The notes below the pieces were generated by a model, which was not told the origin of the DNA, ran no database searches, and worked only from the letters and a program-made list of their open reading frames with translations. Both the position numbers and the translations under genes were made by a program. Of a stretch of 44,375 nt of DNA, positions 7,208-15,876 are shown piece after piece; position 1 is the first letter of the stretch; each line of letters starts with the position of its first letter. This DNA is from UBA9732 sp963621975 (GTDB lineage: Bacteria > Spirochaetota > Spirochaetia > Sphaerochaetales > Sphaerochaetaceae), in contig CAVFGI010000015.1 in assembly GCA_963621975.1 (NCBI GenBank), positions 1-44,375 on the forward strand, given 5' to 3'.

Positions 7208-9409
7208 ATGGAAGAAAAAGATAAAGATCAGGAAGTTTCTAAAACTCCTGAAGAGACAAAAATTGAGGAGCCAAAGACAGATAATACTGCAAATAGTTCT
7301 GATGATGGCTTAAGCGAAGCAGATAAAACCAAGTCCTATTGGAAAGAGACTCCTTATGATCAAATGGAAAGGGTTAAGCCCACTTCTTTTGCTGGTCTTG
7401 ATGCTAACAAGTCAGAGGATTCCAACAACGAATCTAAAGATAAAAAGGCAAAGGAAAAGAAGAAGACTAATCCAGATGATTACTGGAGACCCAGATACAA
7501 TGATAAATCTAGTGGTTACAACAATTTCAATGGCAATGGTGGCAATGGTGATAATGGCGGGAACAAGGGCTACAGACCTCAAAATGATGGGGATAACCCT
7601 TTTAACTCCAAGAAAAATAGAATTGGTTTAATTGTTTTTGCTGTTCTAATCATCATTTTTGCATTTACTCTGTTTAATCAAGGCGCATCTACGCCAGAAA
7701 TTTCCTATAGCAATTTTAAAATTCTTGTAGAAAATGGCAAAGTTAAGTCTGCTAACATTAAAAATAGTACAATTATTGAGTTTACTTCTACAGACGGTGG
7801 CACATACAAAACAAGAATTCCTTACTATGATGAGGAGCTTTTGAACTACTTGGAACAGTACAGTGTTGATGTAAGAGGCTCAGATCAGGATATCTCAATT
7901 CTTTCTTTGATTATACAACTTGTTCCATGGATTATATTTATCGGCTTTACAATTATGCTGTTGAAGCAGTCTAGTGGTAATGGCCAGCTCATGCAATTTG
8001 GCAAAAGTCATGCAAAACAGTACTCCGATAAAGATATCAAGGTGAAGTTTAAAGATGTTGCCGGGCAGAAAGAAGCCAAGTACGAGCTTCAAGAGGTTGT
8101 AGAGTTCTTGAAGAATCCAAAGAAATTTGAGGCCATTGGTGCTAAGATTCCTAAGGGCGTACTTTTGGTTGGCCCTCCAGGAACAGGTAAAACCCTTCTT
8201 GCAAAGGCTGTTGCTGGCGAGGCAGGTGTATCCTTCTTCCATACAAGTGGTTCAGACTTTGTTGAGATGTTTGTAGGTATGGGAGCTGCAAGAGTCCGTG
8301 ACCTCTTTGATCAGGGAAGAAAACATGCCCCATGTATCCTTTTTATAGATGAAATTGACGCAGTAGGCCGTTCTCGTGGAAGTGGTCTAGGTGGCGGGCA
8401 CGACGAGCGCGAGCAAACACTCAACCAAATTCTTGTAGAAATGGACGGCTTTGACACGACTTCTGGTGTTATTGTGATAGCTGCAACTAATAGAGCCGAT
8501 GTCCTTGACCCTGCTCTTCTTAGACCGGGTCGTTTTGACAGACAGGTTGCAATCACACTCCCAGATATCCAAGAACGTGAAGATATTTTGAAAATTCATG
8601 CTGCAAAGGTTAAGCTTGGTTCTGATGTAGACTTAAGTATTATTGCAAGAGCTACCTCTGGTGCTTCCGGTGCTGACCTTGCTAACTTGGTTAATGAAGC
8701 CGCTTTGTATGCTACTAGAGCAAATAGAAGCAATGTTTCGTTGAAAGATTTTGAAGAAGCCCGGGACAAAATGGTTCTTGGCGTTGCTAGAAAGAGCCAT
8801 GTGATGACAGCTGAGGATAAGAAACTTACTGCTTACCATGAAGCAGGACATGCTCTTTTATTCTACTATCTTGACGATATTGATCCTCTCTACAAGGTAA
8901 CAATTATACCACATGGAAATGCCGGTGGTGTTACAATGGGACTTCCTGAGACTGATCAGTCTTATATGAAAAAGAGTACTCTCTTGAGCCATATTAAGAT
9001 GGCAATGGGTGGTTACATTGCAGAGAAGATGCTTAATGGTCAAACCTCTACAGGTCCAAGTTCAGATATCAAGCAGGCAACAGAGATTGCAAGAAGGATG
9101 GTTACTGAATTTGGTATGAGTAAGTTGGGCTTTATTTCCTTGGGATCAGAGGGTGAACCTCTATTCCTTGGCCGTGAAATTGCTCAGCACAAAGACTACA
9201 GCGAGGAAACAGCTAAACAAATTGATGCAGAGGTAAATTCAATTTTGGACGAATGCATGAAAGATGCAACCAGAATACTTGAAGAAAATAGAGATCAGTT
9301 GGATACTCTTGCTAATGAACTGATTGCAAAAGAAACCTTGGATGACAGAGAAGTTAGAGCTCTGCTTGGTTTTGAACAAATTGGTTCAAAGAATTCCGAT
9401 ATATCTTAA
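7208..9409 (+). CDS. ftsH: ATP-dependent zinc metalloprotease FtsH
   Basis: A complete 733-residue FtsH. It has a cytoplasmic N-terminal extension (about 1-137), TM1 (about 138-156), a periplasmic domain and TM2 (about 230-255). The AAA+ module has Walker A GPPGTGKT (322-329), Walker B CILFIDEID, pore loop FVEMFVGMGA and arginine-finger region RPGRFDRQ. The M41 protease domain carries HEAGH at 544-548. It degrades misfolded and short-lived membrane proteins. The N-terminal extension is unusual: it is charged and then rich in Asn and Gly (for example NFNGNGGNGDNGGNKG), whereas most FtsH proteins start close to TM1. It starts 3 nt after tilS, a neighbour order (tilS-ftsH) common in bacteria. 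Compare the protease-less paralogue at 3625-4827. Confidence 0.97.
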   Translation: MEEKDKDQEVSKTPEETKIEEPKTDNTANSSDDGLSEADKTKSYWKETPYDQMERVKPTSFAGLDANKSEDSNNESKDKKAKEKKKTNPDDYWRPRYNDKSSGYNNFNGNGGNGDNGGNKGYRPQNDGDNPFNSKKNRIGLIVFAVLIIIFAFTLFNQGASTPEISYSNFKILVENGKVKSANIKNSTIIEFTSTDGGTYKTRIPYYDEELLNYLEQYSVDVRGSDQDISILSLIIQLVPWIIFIGFTIMLLKQSSGNGQLMQFGKSHAKQYSDKDIKVKFKDVAGQKEAKYELQEVVEFLKNPKKFEAIGAKIPKGVLLVGPPGTGKTLLAKAVAGEAGVSFFHTSGSDFVEMFVGMGAARVRDLFDQGRKHAPCILFIDEIDAVGRSRGSGLGGGHDEREQTLNQILVEMDGFDTTSGVIVIAATNRADVLDPALLRPGRFDRQVAITLPDIQEREDILKIHAAKVKLGSDVDLSIIARATSGASGADLANLVNEAALYATRANRSNVSLKDFEEARDKMVLGVARKSHVMTAEDKKLTAYHEAGHALLFYYLDDIDPLYKVTIIPHGNAGGVTMGLPETDQSYMKKSTLLSHIKMAMGGYIAEKMLNGQTSTGPSSDIKQATEIARRMVTEFGMSKLGFISLGSEGEPLFLGREIAQHKDYSEETAKQIDAEVNSILDECMKDATRILEENRDQLDTLANELIAKETLDDREVRALLGFEQIGSKNSDIS

Positions 9410-9436
9410 GGTCTTTGAGGCTCCTAAGGGGAATGT

Positions 9437-11254
9437 ATGGTTGACTCTGCACACAAAAGAAATTTTTGCATTATTGCTCATATAGACCATGGTAAGTCTA
9501 CATTAGCCGACCGTTTCATTGAGACGGCTCGGCTGATTACTTCTAGGGGTCCAGCTCAAACTCAAATTCTTGACAACATGGATATTGAAAGAGAGCGGGG
9601 TATTACTATTAAAAGTCAGGCGGTCACCATTCCATATACAGCCAAAAATGGCGAGCTTTATGAATTAAACTTGGTTGATACTCCGGGTCACGTTGACTTT
9701 TCTTATGAGGTTTCAAGGGCTATTAGCTCTTGTGAGGGTGCTTTACTTTTAATTGATGCTTCTCAAGGTGTTGAAGCTCAAACTCTTGCTAATTTGTATA
9801 TGGCAATGGAGCACAACCTTGAGATTATTCCAGTTATTAACAAAATTGATTTAGCAAGTGCAGATATTGAGTCTTGCCTTCAGCAAATTGACCATGACCT
9901 AGGTTTGGATCCAGATATGGCGCAGAAAGTATCGGCCAAGACAGGAGAGGGTGTTCCTGCGTTGTATGAGGCTATTGTTCAATATATTCCGGCTCCGGTA
10001 GAAGCAGATGATAAGCCCCTTAAGGCTTTGATTTTTGATAGTCATTATGACCCATATAGAGGTGTTATTGTTCATTTTAGGCTCTTTGAGGGTTCTGTTT
10101 CTGAAGGCCAAGAGATCATGTTTATGAACAGTAAAGCTGTTTACAAGGTGGAGGAAGTTGGAATCTTCCAGTTGGATCTTGTGAGAACTAAGACACTTAA
10201 GTCTGGTGATGTTGGTTATTTTATTGCCGGTATTAAAACTATTGCAGACATTAGAGTTGGTGATACTGTTACATTGGCATCAAATCCTGCTAGCTGTGCT
10301 TGTGAAGGTTTTAAGGAAGTAAAACCAGTTGTATTTAGCTCAATATATCCTGTTGACACTAACGATTATGAAGAACTTCAAGACGCTATTGATAGACTTA
10401 AGCTAAACGATGCTTCTTTGGTTTATGAAAAGGATAGCTCAATTGCTCTAGGTCAGGGTTTCAGGTGTGGCTTTTTGGGTATGCTCCATCTTGAAGTAGT
10501 TCAAGAGAGAATAGAAAGGGAATTTGGGCTTTCAATTGTGCTCACTAGTCCATCTGTTCGTTATTTGATTCATATGAAAAATGGAGAGGTTCTTGAAGTT
10601 GATAATCCTCTAGAGTATCCAGAGCAGGTTAAAATTGATTATGCAGAAGAACCTTATATAAGGGCGAGCGTCATAACACCATCGGGCTATGTGGGGCCAG
10701 TTATTACCTTGTGTATGGAAAAGCGCGGGGTGCAGACTGGCATGAACTATATAGATGAGAAGCGTGTTGAACTGATTTATGAGATGCCACTTGCGGAGGT
10801 TCTGTTTGAATTTTATGACCGCTTGAAGTCTATCTCGCGTGGTTATGCTTCCTTTGACTATGAAGTTATTGGGTATAGAAAAACCGATCTCGTAAGAATG
10901 GATATCTTGGTAAATGGCGAGGCGTGCGATGCTCTTAGCATGCTTGTATTCAGAGATAGTGCAGTAGCACGTGGTCGTCAGGCATGCGAAAGATTACAAG
11001 AAGAGATTCCAAGACATCAGTTTAAGATTCCAATTCAGGCAGCTATTGGTGGCAATATCATTGCTCGTGAGACTATAAATGCCTTTAGAAAAGATGTCAC
11101 TGCAAAGTGTTATGGTGGCGATATCACTCGAAAGAGAAAGCTCTTGGAAAAGCAGAAGGAAGGTAAAAAACGCATGAAACTTGTTGGAAATGTTGAGATT
11201 CCACAGAGTGCCTACCTTGCTGTCTTGAAGAGTAAAGACTCGGACCAGAAGTAA
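9437..11254 (+). CDS. lepA: Elongation factor 4 (LepA, ribosomal back-translocase)
   Basis: A 605-residue translational GTPase. The G-domain motifs are AHIDHGKS (G1), RGITIKSQAV (G2), DTPGHVDF (G3) and NKIDLAS (G4). The LepA-specific C-terminal domain includes GGDITRKRKLLEKQKEGKK and ends with the typical basic tail. It promotes correct elongation and back-translocation on stalled ribosomes. AAGGGGA 5 nt before the ATG supports the start. It follows ftsH by 27 bp in the same operon. Confidence 0.97.
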   Translation: MVDSAHKRNFCIIAHIDHGKSTLADRFIETARLITSRGPAQTQILDNMDIERERGITIKSQAVTIPYTAKNGELYELNLVDTPGHVDFSYEVSRAISSCEGALLLIDASQGVEAQTLANLYMAMEHNLEIIPVINKIDLASADIESCLQQIDHDLGLDPDMAQKVSAKTGEGVPALYEAIVQYIPAPVEADDKPLKALIFDSHYDPYRGVIVHFRLFEGSVSEGQEIMFMNSKAVYKVEEVGIFQLDLVRTKTLKSGDVGYFIAGIKTIADIRVGDTVTLASNPASCACEGFKEVKPVVFSSIYPVDTNDYEELQDAIDRLKLNDASLVYEKDSSIALGQGFRCGFLGMLHLEVVQERIEREFGLSIVLTSPSVRYLIHMKNGEVLEVDNPLEYPEQVKIDYAEEPYIRASVITPSGYVGPVITLCMEKRGVQTGMNYIDEKRVELIYEMPLAEVLFEFYDRLKSISRGYASFDYEVIGYRKTDLVRMDILVNGEACDALSMLVFRDSAVARGRQACERLQEEIPRHQFKIPIQAAIGGNIIARETINAFRKDVTAKCYGGDITRKRKLLEKQKEGKKRMKLVGNVEIPQSAYLAVLKSKDSDQK

Positions 11255-11266
11255 TTGGGGGTGCAT

Positions 11267-12310
11267 ATGGATGTCAAAGAGTTTTCGTTTTCAAATGGCG
11301 ATTATTCGTTTTCCATTTTGAATTTGGGGTGTGCTTTGACATCTCTCTGTGGACCGGATAAAACAGGTAAGAGTGGAAATGTCTTGCTTCATTATCACAA
11401 TGCCGTTGAAAATCCTTCTGCAGTTTTAAATTCAGCTGCCAACTTTGGCCTAACCGTTGGAAGATTTGCAAATAGAATTAGTGGAGCTTCGTTTTCTTGT
11501 AATGGCAAAACATATAGTTTTGAGGCAAACAATGGCCCAAATCTGCTACATAGTGGAAAAAATAGCCTTAGGTATAGAATTTGGGACATTAGAAAAGAGA
11601 CTGATGGTTTTACTTGTTTGATTAAAGTTTCAGAATCTGATGATGGTTTTCCGGGAAATTTGGATGCCCGAGTAAGATTCTCCCTTTCTGCTGAAGGTTT
11701 ACTTAGAATTCACTACAGTATCAGTTGTACAGAGGATTGTCCAATTAACTTCACTAACCATGCCTACTTTAATTTAAGTGGTGAAACTGAGGCTTTAGGT
11801 ACAAGTGGTACAATCTTTGACCATGTGGCTCAATTTAATAGTTCAAAAATTCTTGAAGTAGATGAGACTTTAATCCCTACAGGAGCATATATTCCAGTTG
11901 AGGGAACTCCATGGGATTTCACTATGGAAAAAACCATTGGACAGGACATTAATGCCCCTGAGTTATCTTCTGCTCGTGGCTATGATCATGCTTATGTGAT
12001 TGACAGACTTGACTCTCAATCTCGAGGTTTTACCCAGTTTGCCAAGGTCTATGACCCCAAAAGTGGGCGTGTTTTGTCTGCTTACACAGATCTTCCTGCT
12101 TTTCATTTCTATACAGGAAATTACATAGATGGAGAGGAGGGTTATATTACCCACGGTGGATTTTGTCTTGAAACGGAATTTTATCCCGATTTTGTTAACA
12201 AATCCCAGTTTCCACCATGTATTTTAAAAGCCGGTGACTTATTTGAGAGTACAACGGTTTATCACTTATACAATTTACACAATTTATACAACGCCAATTC
12301 GTCATTATAG
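11267..12310 (+). CDS. galM: Aldose 1-epimerase (mutarotase)
   Basis: It interconverts the alpha and beta anomers of hexoses such as galactose. Family motifs include GRFANRISGASF, the catalytic-His region TNHAYFNLSG, the sugar-binding DHAYV, and the catalytic-Glu segment CLETEFYPD near the C-terminus. Length is about 347 residues. The ATG at 11267 is preferred over TTG 11255, because GGGGGTG just upstream acts as the ribosome binding site. The C-terminal 15-20 residues (HLYNLHNLYNANS) are a short low-complexity tail. It lies between lepA and udk with gaps of 12 and 9 bp. Confidence 0.93.
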   Translation: MDVKEFSFSNGDYSFSILNLGCALTSLCGPDKTGKSGNVLLHYHNAVENPSAVLNSAANFGLTVGRFANRISGASFSCNGKTYSFEANNGPNLLHSGKNSLRYRIWDIRKETDGFTCLIKVSESDDGFPGNLDARVRFSLSAEGLLRIHYSISCTEDCPINFTNHAYFNLSGETEALGTSGTIFDHVAQFNSSKILEVDETLIPTGAYIPVEGTPWDFTMEKTIGQDINAPELSSARGYDHAYVIDRLDSQSRGFTQFAKVYDPKSGRVLSAYTDLPAFHFYTGNYIDGEEGYITHGGFCLETEFYPDFVNKSQFPPCILKAGDLFESTTVYHLYNLHNLYNANSSL

Positions 12311-12319
12311 GGGAGTCAA

Positions 12320-12937
12320 ATGAAAGAGGTTAAAGTAATTGGAATAACAGGTGGAAGTGGAAGTGGAAAATCCACAATAGTTCGAAAAATTGCTGAAGTT
12401 AGTGAATCTTTTGTGTCAATTGCACAGGATAGCTATTACAAGAGCGCCGCATTCGTCAACAACGCTAACATCACAGCCTTCAACTTTGACCATCCCGATG
12501 CCTTTGATAATGACCTATTGTGTCAACATATTCGAGATTTAAAGGATGGTAAAGCCATCCAAATGCCACAGTATGATTTTGTACATCACTGCAGAAGACA
12601 GGAATCTATTCGTGTTGAACCAGCTCCCTTAGTTATTGTTGATGGACTGATGATTTTATATGTTCCAGAGATTCGGGAGCTTCTAGATTTGAAGATTTAT
12701 GTTGATACTCCACATGATATTAGGTTTATTAGAAGGCTTCAAAGAGACATCTTGGAGCGTGGAAGAACAGTTGAAAGTGTTGTGAAACAATATTTGGAAG
12801 TTGTGCGCCCAGGACATTTTTCATTTATTGAACCCACAAAAGAATTTGCAGATTTGATTGTTCCTGAAGGGGGACATAATGAGAAGGCTATGAAGGTCTT
12901 AAGATCTTTTGTTAAGGATATTTACAGAGAAAATTGA
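12320..12937 (+). CDS. udk: Uridine kinase
   Basis: It phosphorylates uridine and cytidine to the monophosphates in pyrimidine salvage. The P-loop GITGGSGSGKSTIV starts at about residue 8. FNFDHPDAFD is the conserved nucleoside-binding segment, and RFIRRLQRDILERGRT is the lid motif typical of uridine kinases. The 205-residue length is normal. GGGGAG precedes the ATG by 5 nt. It is the last gene of the rplY operon and meets the convergent yidD with a 1-bp gap, leaving no room for a separate terminator. Confidence 0.95.
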   Translation: MKEVKVIGITGGSGSGKSTIVRKIAEVSESFVSIAQDSYYKSAAFVNNANITAFNFDHPDAFDNDLLCQHIRDLKDGKAIQMPQYDFVHHCRRQESIRVEPAPLVIVDGLMILYVPEIRELLDLKIYVDTPHDIRFIRRLQRDILERGRTVESVVKQYLEVVRPGHFSFIEPTKEFADLIVPEGGHNEKAMKVLRSFVKDIYREN

Positions 12938-12938
12938 C

Positions 12939-13238
12939 TTAGCTTTTGTTTCTATGCCGCCTAAATATTATTCTGCTGTCCTTGATATATTTGAAGCTGA
13001 ATTCATCTGGTACAGGGTCTGGTCCTCCAAGATAAAAACGGCTACATCTAAGTATTCTTGAAACTCCCAGTATTGTACCTTTGAAAATGCCGTGTTTCAT
13101 TACAGCAATTTTGAAATATTGTGAACAAGTTGGACTATAGATACAGTTTTTGCCCAAAAATGGCGAAATAAGTTTTTGATATGCAACAACAGGGAGAAGG
13201 AATATTTTTCTAATTAGCTGGCTGAATTTGCAACTCAT
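12939..13238 (-). CDS. yidD: YidD family membrane-protein insertion factor
   Basis: A 99-residue protein with the YidD/DUF37 hallmark: a hydrophobic, amphipathic N-terminus (LIRKIFLLPVVAYQKLISPF) followed by CIYSPTCSQYFKIAVMKHG and the downstream RCSRFYLGGPDPVPD. YidD assists YidC-mediated insertion of inner-membrane proteins. It usually sits with rnpA and yidC; here it stands alone. AAGG lies 7 nt ahead of the ATG. The leader holds a small inverted repeat (GCCTA...TAGGC). Confidence 0.94.
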   Translation of the reverse strand: MSCKFSQLIRKIFLLPVVAYQKLISPFLGKNCIYSPTCSQYFKIAVMKHGIFKGTILGVSRILRCSRFYLGGPDPVPDEFSFKYIKDSRIIFRRHRNKS

Positions 13239-13302
13239 ATTAATCCTTATGCCTATTTTATCTTTTAGGCCCGATTTTTCAACTATTCTTCATTAATAGG
13301 GT

Positions 13303-13332
13303 TTGACTTAAAGACCTTGTTTGGTCTATATT
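13303..13332 (+). promoter_or_regulatory. Promoter of the 56-residue basic protein
   Basis: TTGACT (13303-13308) and TATATT (13327-13332) with an 18-bp spacer, about 45 bp ahead of the start codon. It is one of the better consensus promoters in the window. Confidence 0.7.
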
Positions 13333-13376
13333 TACTCTGTTGTAGTGATTATTTTTTCAGTTTATGGAGGATACAT

Positions 13377-13547
13377 ATGGCAGGTGCTATTTCTAAAAAC
13401 GCTCGTCGTGAAGGTGAAAAGATTCTTACAAGCCGCTGGGGTGGACAGATTAAGACAAAGTCCGTCTTCGAGAATGGTAAGCTTCACCATATTGCATATT
13501 GCGTAAAGACCGGTAACACGGCTCGCAAGCCAAAGGATTTGATGTAA
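13377..13547 (+). CDS. Small basic protein of unknown function (56 residues)
   Basis: The reading frame starting at ATG 13377 has GGAGG 7 nt upstream. It is preceded by a good promoter at 13303-13332 and followed by a terminator-like hairpin, so it looks like a well expressed single-gene unit. The product is Lys/Arg-rich (for example ISKNARREGEKILTSRWGG and GNTARKPKDLM), has one Cys, and has no signal peptide or membrane segment. I do not recognise it as any ribosomal protein, though the size, charge and expression signals would suit a ribosome- or nucleic-acid-associated protein. Longer in-frame starts (13317) overlap the promoter and are not credible. Confidence 0.7.
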   Translation: MAGAISKNARREGEKILTSRWGGQIKTKSVFENGKLHHIAYCVKTGNTARKPKDLM

Positions 13548-13560
13548 TCCAAGAAAATAG

Positions 13561-13582
13561 GCCCGCTTGATGCGGGTCTTTT
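13561..13582 (+). terminator. Rho-independent terminator
   Basis: CCCGC and GCGGG pair around a 5-nt loop, followed by TCTTTT, 14 bp after the stop of the 56-residue protein. Confidence 0.65.
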
Positions 13583-13732
13583 AGAATAAAGACACATTTA
13601 AATTTCCTGGTCAAAAAAGGTTGTTTTTCTAAAAAAATTGTTTTTTTCTGTATCTAGTTCAATTTTGATGTGTTATTATTAATAGTAGTTTTACTTATTG
13701 ATAGAATTACGGATGTCATGAGGAGGAAATTC

Positions 13733-15634
13733 GTGAAACGTTTTTCAAAAGCCATTTGTTTGGCACTCTTAGTTTTTACAATGATTTTTGCACTTGCTGG
13801 ATGTTCAACAGCACCAAAGCAGGATCTTGGTGATATCGTAGTAACTGATGTCCAGGTTCCTGAAACAACGGTTGAACCAGTTGAAGAGCCAGCTGTCGAA
13901 CCTGCAAAGGAAGAAGAGCCAGTTGTAGAAGAGCCAGTTGTAGAAGAAGCAGTTGTTTTTGTTCCAGTAGTGAAGAAATACACACTATTTACAGAAGGTG
14001 ATATTACAGTCGTTGCAGATAAGGGCAAGGCTACAATCACATACCCAGCTTCATTCATTTCAGAGGCTGATATTGATGCCGCAGCACTTGCAGCATATCA
14101 GGCTTATAGCCCAATATATGATTTGAGCGAAGTTTACTACAGCGTAAGCGATGGAGTTCTTACACTTTACTATCCAGAAAGTTGGGGAGTAGAAGAGCTT
14201 GCCGTAGCAGAAAAGGCTGTTATGGATGTTCTTCCATCTTATGTTGAGACAGTAATTGCATCTTATATTTCTCAGGCTGCTGAAGAAGCTGTTGAGGCAA
14301 TCAGTGAAGAGGGTCTTTCAGCAAGTGTTTCACTCTTTGGCTATACTGCAACTATTTCTTTGAAGGATGATGTCCTTACAATTGATTACCCTGATTTCAT
14401 TACAGTTGATGAAGTCAAAGCTGCTGCAGCTGCTGCATATCAGGCATACAGTGAATATCTTCAGGGTTCAACACTTGAAATTGATGACGGTTTTGCAACT
14501 CTCAAGCTTTCTTTCAAGCTTGGAGAAGATGAATTCTATTATGCAGTCAACCTTCTTGAAAGTGAACTTTCATATTACGTAGCAACTTTGCTTGATGCTC
14601 TTACTGAAGAGTCAACTGTTTCTATTGATGCAGTTACAGCTGAAACAGCTAAGGAAACGCTTTATACAGCATCAGTTAGTGTCTTTGGTTATGAGATAGA
14701 TGTAGAAGCTTATGACAATATTGTTAAGATCACATATCCAAGCTTCATTACATTTGAAGATATCCAAGCTGCTGCTGCAGTAGCTTATGACCAGTTCCCT
14801 GAGTACCTTGCAGGTTCCACGTTATATGTTGATTCTGATACAAGTACAGCAGTTCTTTCTCTTGCAGCTATTCCATCTGTAGCAGATTTGAGCTACGCAA
14901 TGGGTCTTGTTGAAGAAGCTCTTCCAGCGTACGTTCTTTCATTGTTCACAGGATTGGAAGAAACAACAGAAGTTGCTGAAGCAGTTGAAGAGCCTGTTGT
15001 TGAAGAAACAGCTCCAATCTACTACGAGACCTCTTTTGATGTATTTGGTTACGCTGTTGATATTGCAGCATATGGCAACCAGATTTCTGTTTCCTATCCA
15101 GATTTCATTACCAATGCTGAAGTTGCTGCTGCAGCAAGAAAGGCTTATGAAGCTTATAGCCAGTATTTCCAGGGTTCAGAGCTTGTAATTGATAATGGTA
15201 CAGCAGTTCTTACCCTTGCATACAACCTAACTGAAGATGACTTAAATAGTGGTGTTGCAACACTTAAGAGTGAGCTTACAAATTACATAGTTGCACTTTT
15301 CTTTACTCCAAGCACAGAAGAGACAGAGGAAGTTGAGGTAGTTGCAGAAGTTGCTGAAGTTGTTGAACAGCCAGCAGTTGAAGAACAGCCTGCTGCTGAA
15401 GCTCCAGCTACAGAGCCAGCTAAGGAAGAAACTCCTGCTACAGAAACTAAGACTGAGACCAAGACTGAAACAACAACATCTCAGCCTGCTAAGACAGAGA
15501 CAACTACTACAACAACCACTGCTACAGCAACCCCAGCCAAGAAGTCTAATGCAGGTCTTATTGTCCTGATTATTGTTCTTGTTGCAGTTGCAGCAGCCGC
15601 TGTAGTGCTCTTTCTTAAGAAGAAAAAGAACTAA
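13733..15634 (+). CDS. Repeat-domain lipoprotein with C-terminal membrane anchor
   Basis: A 633-residue protein starting at GTG 13733, with AGGAGG 6 nt upstream; in-frame starts at 13670 and 13718 are less likely. The lipoprotein signal ends FALAGC with Cys 24. A Glu/Pro/Val-rich linker (about 40-80) leads to four copies of a roughly 90-residue domain (about 84-178, 199-288, 315-406 and 435-525). Each copy has the pattern of two strands, a helix rich in Ala/Tyr (such as AAAAAYQAYSEYLQGS), one or two strands and a second helix (such as LLESELSYYVATLL). A Glu/Thr/Pro/Lys-rich stretch (527-604) precedes a hydrophobic helix (about 608-627) ending in KKKKN. The positive tail suggests an inner-membrane helix with its C-terminus in the cytoplasm. 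With lipid at one end and a helix at the other, it could bridge outer and inner membranes. I do not recognise the repeat; the same domain occurs in the 33780-36566 protein. Confidence 0.88.
   Translation: MKRFSKAICLALLVFTMIFALAGCSTAPKQDLGDIVVTDVQVPETTVEPVEEPAVEPAKEEEPVVEEPVVEEAVVFVPVVKKYTLFTEGDITVVADKGKATITYPASFISEADIDAAALAAYQAYSPIYDLSEVYYSVSDGVLTLYYPESWGVEELAVAEKAVMDVLPSYVETVIASYISQAAEEAVEAISEEGLSASVSLFGYTATISLKDDVLTIDYPDFITVDEVKAAAAAAYQAYSEYLQGSTLEIDDGFATLKLSFKLGEDEFYYAVNLLESELSYYVATLLDALTEESTVSIDAVTAETAKETLYTASVSVFGYEIDVEAYDNIVKITYPSFITFEDIQAAAAVAYDQFPEYLAGSTLYVDSDTSTAVLSLAAIPSVADLSYAMGLVEEALPAYVLSLFTGLEETTEVAEAVEEPVVEETAPIYYETSFDVFGYAVDIAAYGNQISVSYPDFITNAEVAAAARKAYEAYSQYFQGSELVIDNGTAVLTLAYNLTEDDLNSGVATLKSELTNYIVALFFTPSTEETEEVEVVAEVAEVVEQPAVEEQPAAEAPATEPAKEETPATETKTETKTETTTSQPAKTETTTTTTTATATPAKKSNAGLIVLIIVLVAVAAAAVVLFLKKKKN
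13982..15307 (+). repeat. Four tandem copies of an unnamed ~90-residue domain
   Basis: The copies lie near 13982-14266, 14327-14596, 14675-14950 and 15035-15307. The shared pattern is FGY-x-(ITLVD)...I-x-YP-x-FIT-x-x-(ED)-(IV)-x-AAA-x-AY-x-x-Y-x-x-Y-(LF)-x-GS, then a strand pair, then L-x-x-x-LP-x-Y(IV). The first copy is the most divergent. Spacers between copies are Glu-rich. Confidence 0.85.
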
Positions 15635-15654
15635 TAATCCGTAATTACGGAAAT

Positions 15655-15689
15655 AAAAAAAGCCACTTCGCAATGAGGTGGCTTTTTTT
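15655..15689 (+). terminator. Rho-independent terminator of the repeat lipoprotein gene
   Basis: AGCCAC (15661-15666) and GTGGCT (15678-15683) form a stem flanked by an A-run on the left and seven T on the right, so it may act on both strands. It follows the lipoprotein stop by about 20 bp. Confidence 0.88.
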
Positions 15690-15711
15690 GGCTCAAGCAC
15701 ATTTTCGTGGC

Positions 15712-15741
15712 AAAAAAAGACCGGTTTCTGAATGAAACCGG
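15712..15741 (-). terminator. Rho-independent terminator of tRNA-Asn
   Basis: On the minus strand an 8-bp stem CCGGTTTC/GAAACCGG with a 5-nt loop is followed by TC and seven T, 9 bp after the 3' end of the tRNA. Confidence 0.85.
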
Positions 15742-15749
15742 CCTTTCAA

Positions 15750-15822
<73 letters not shown>

Positions 15823-15841
15823 ATGTTCTTTGAACATTGAG

Positions 15842-15870
15842 AATGTACCCCATTGCCCAGCTTTAGTCAA
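15842..15870 (-). promoter_or_regulatory. Promoter of tRNA-Asn
   Basis: Minus-strand TTGACT (15865-15870) and TACATT (15842-15847) with a 17-bp spacer, 19 bp before the tRNA start. It sits directly after the phosphomannomutase stop. Confidence 0.75.
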
Positions 15871-15876
15871 GTAAGC

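Noticed and set aside
15242..15700. 152-codon Cys/Leu-rich open frame on the minus strand
   Set aside because: It is antisense to the low-complexity Glu/Thr-rich end of the repeat lipoprotein and crosses its terminator.
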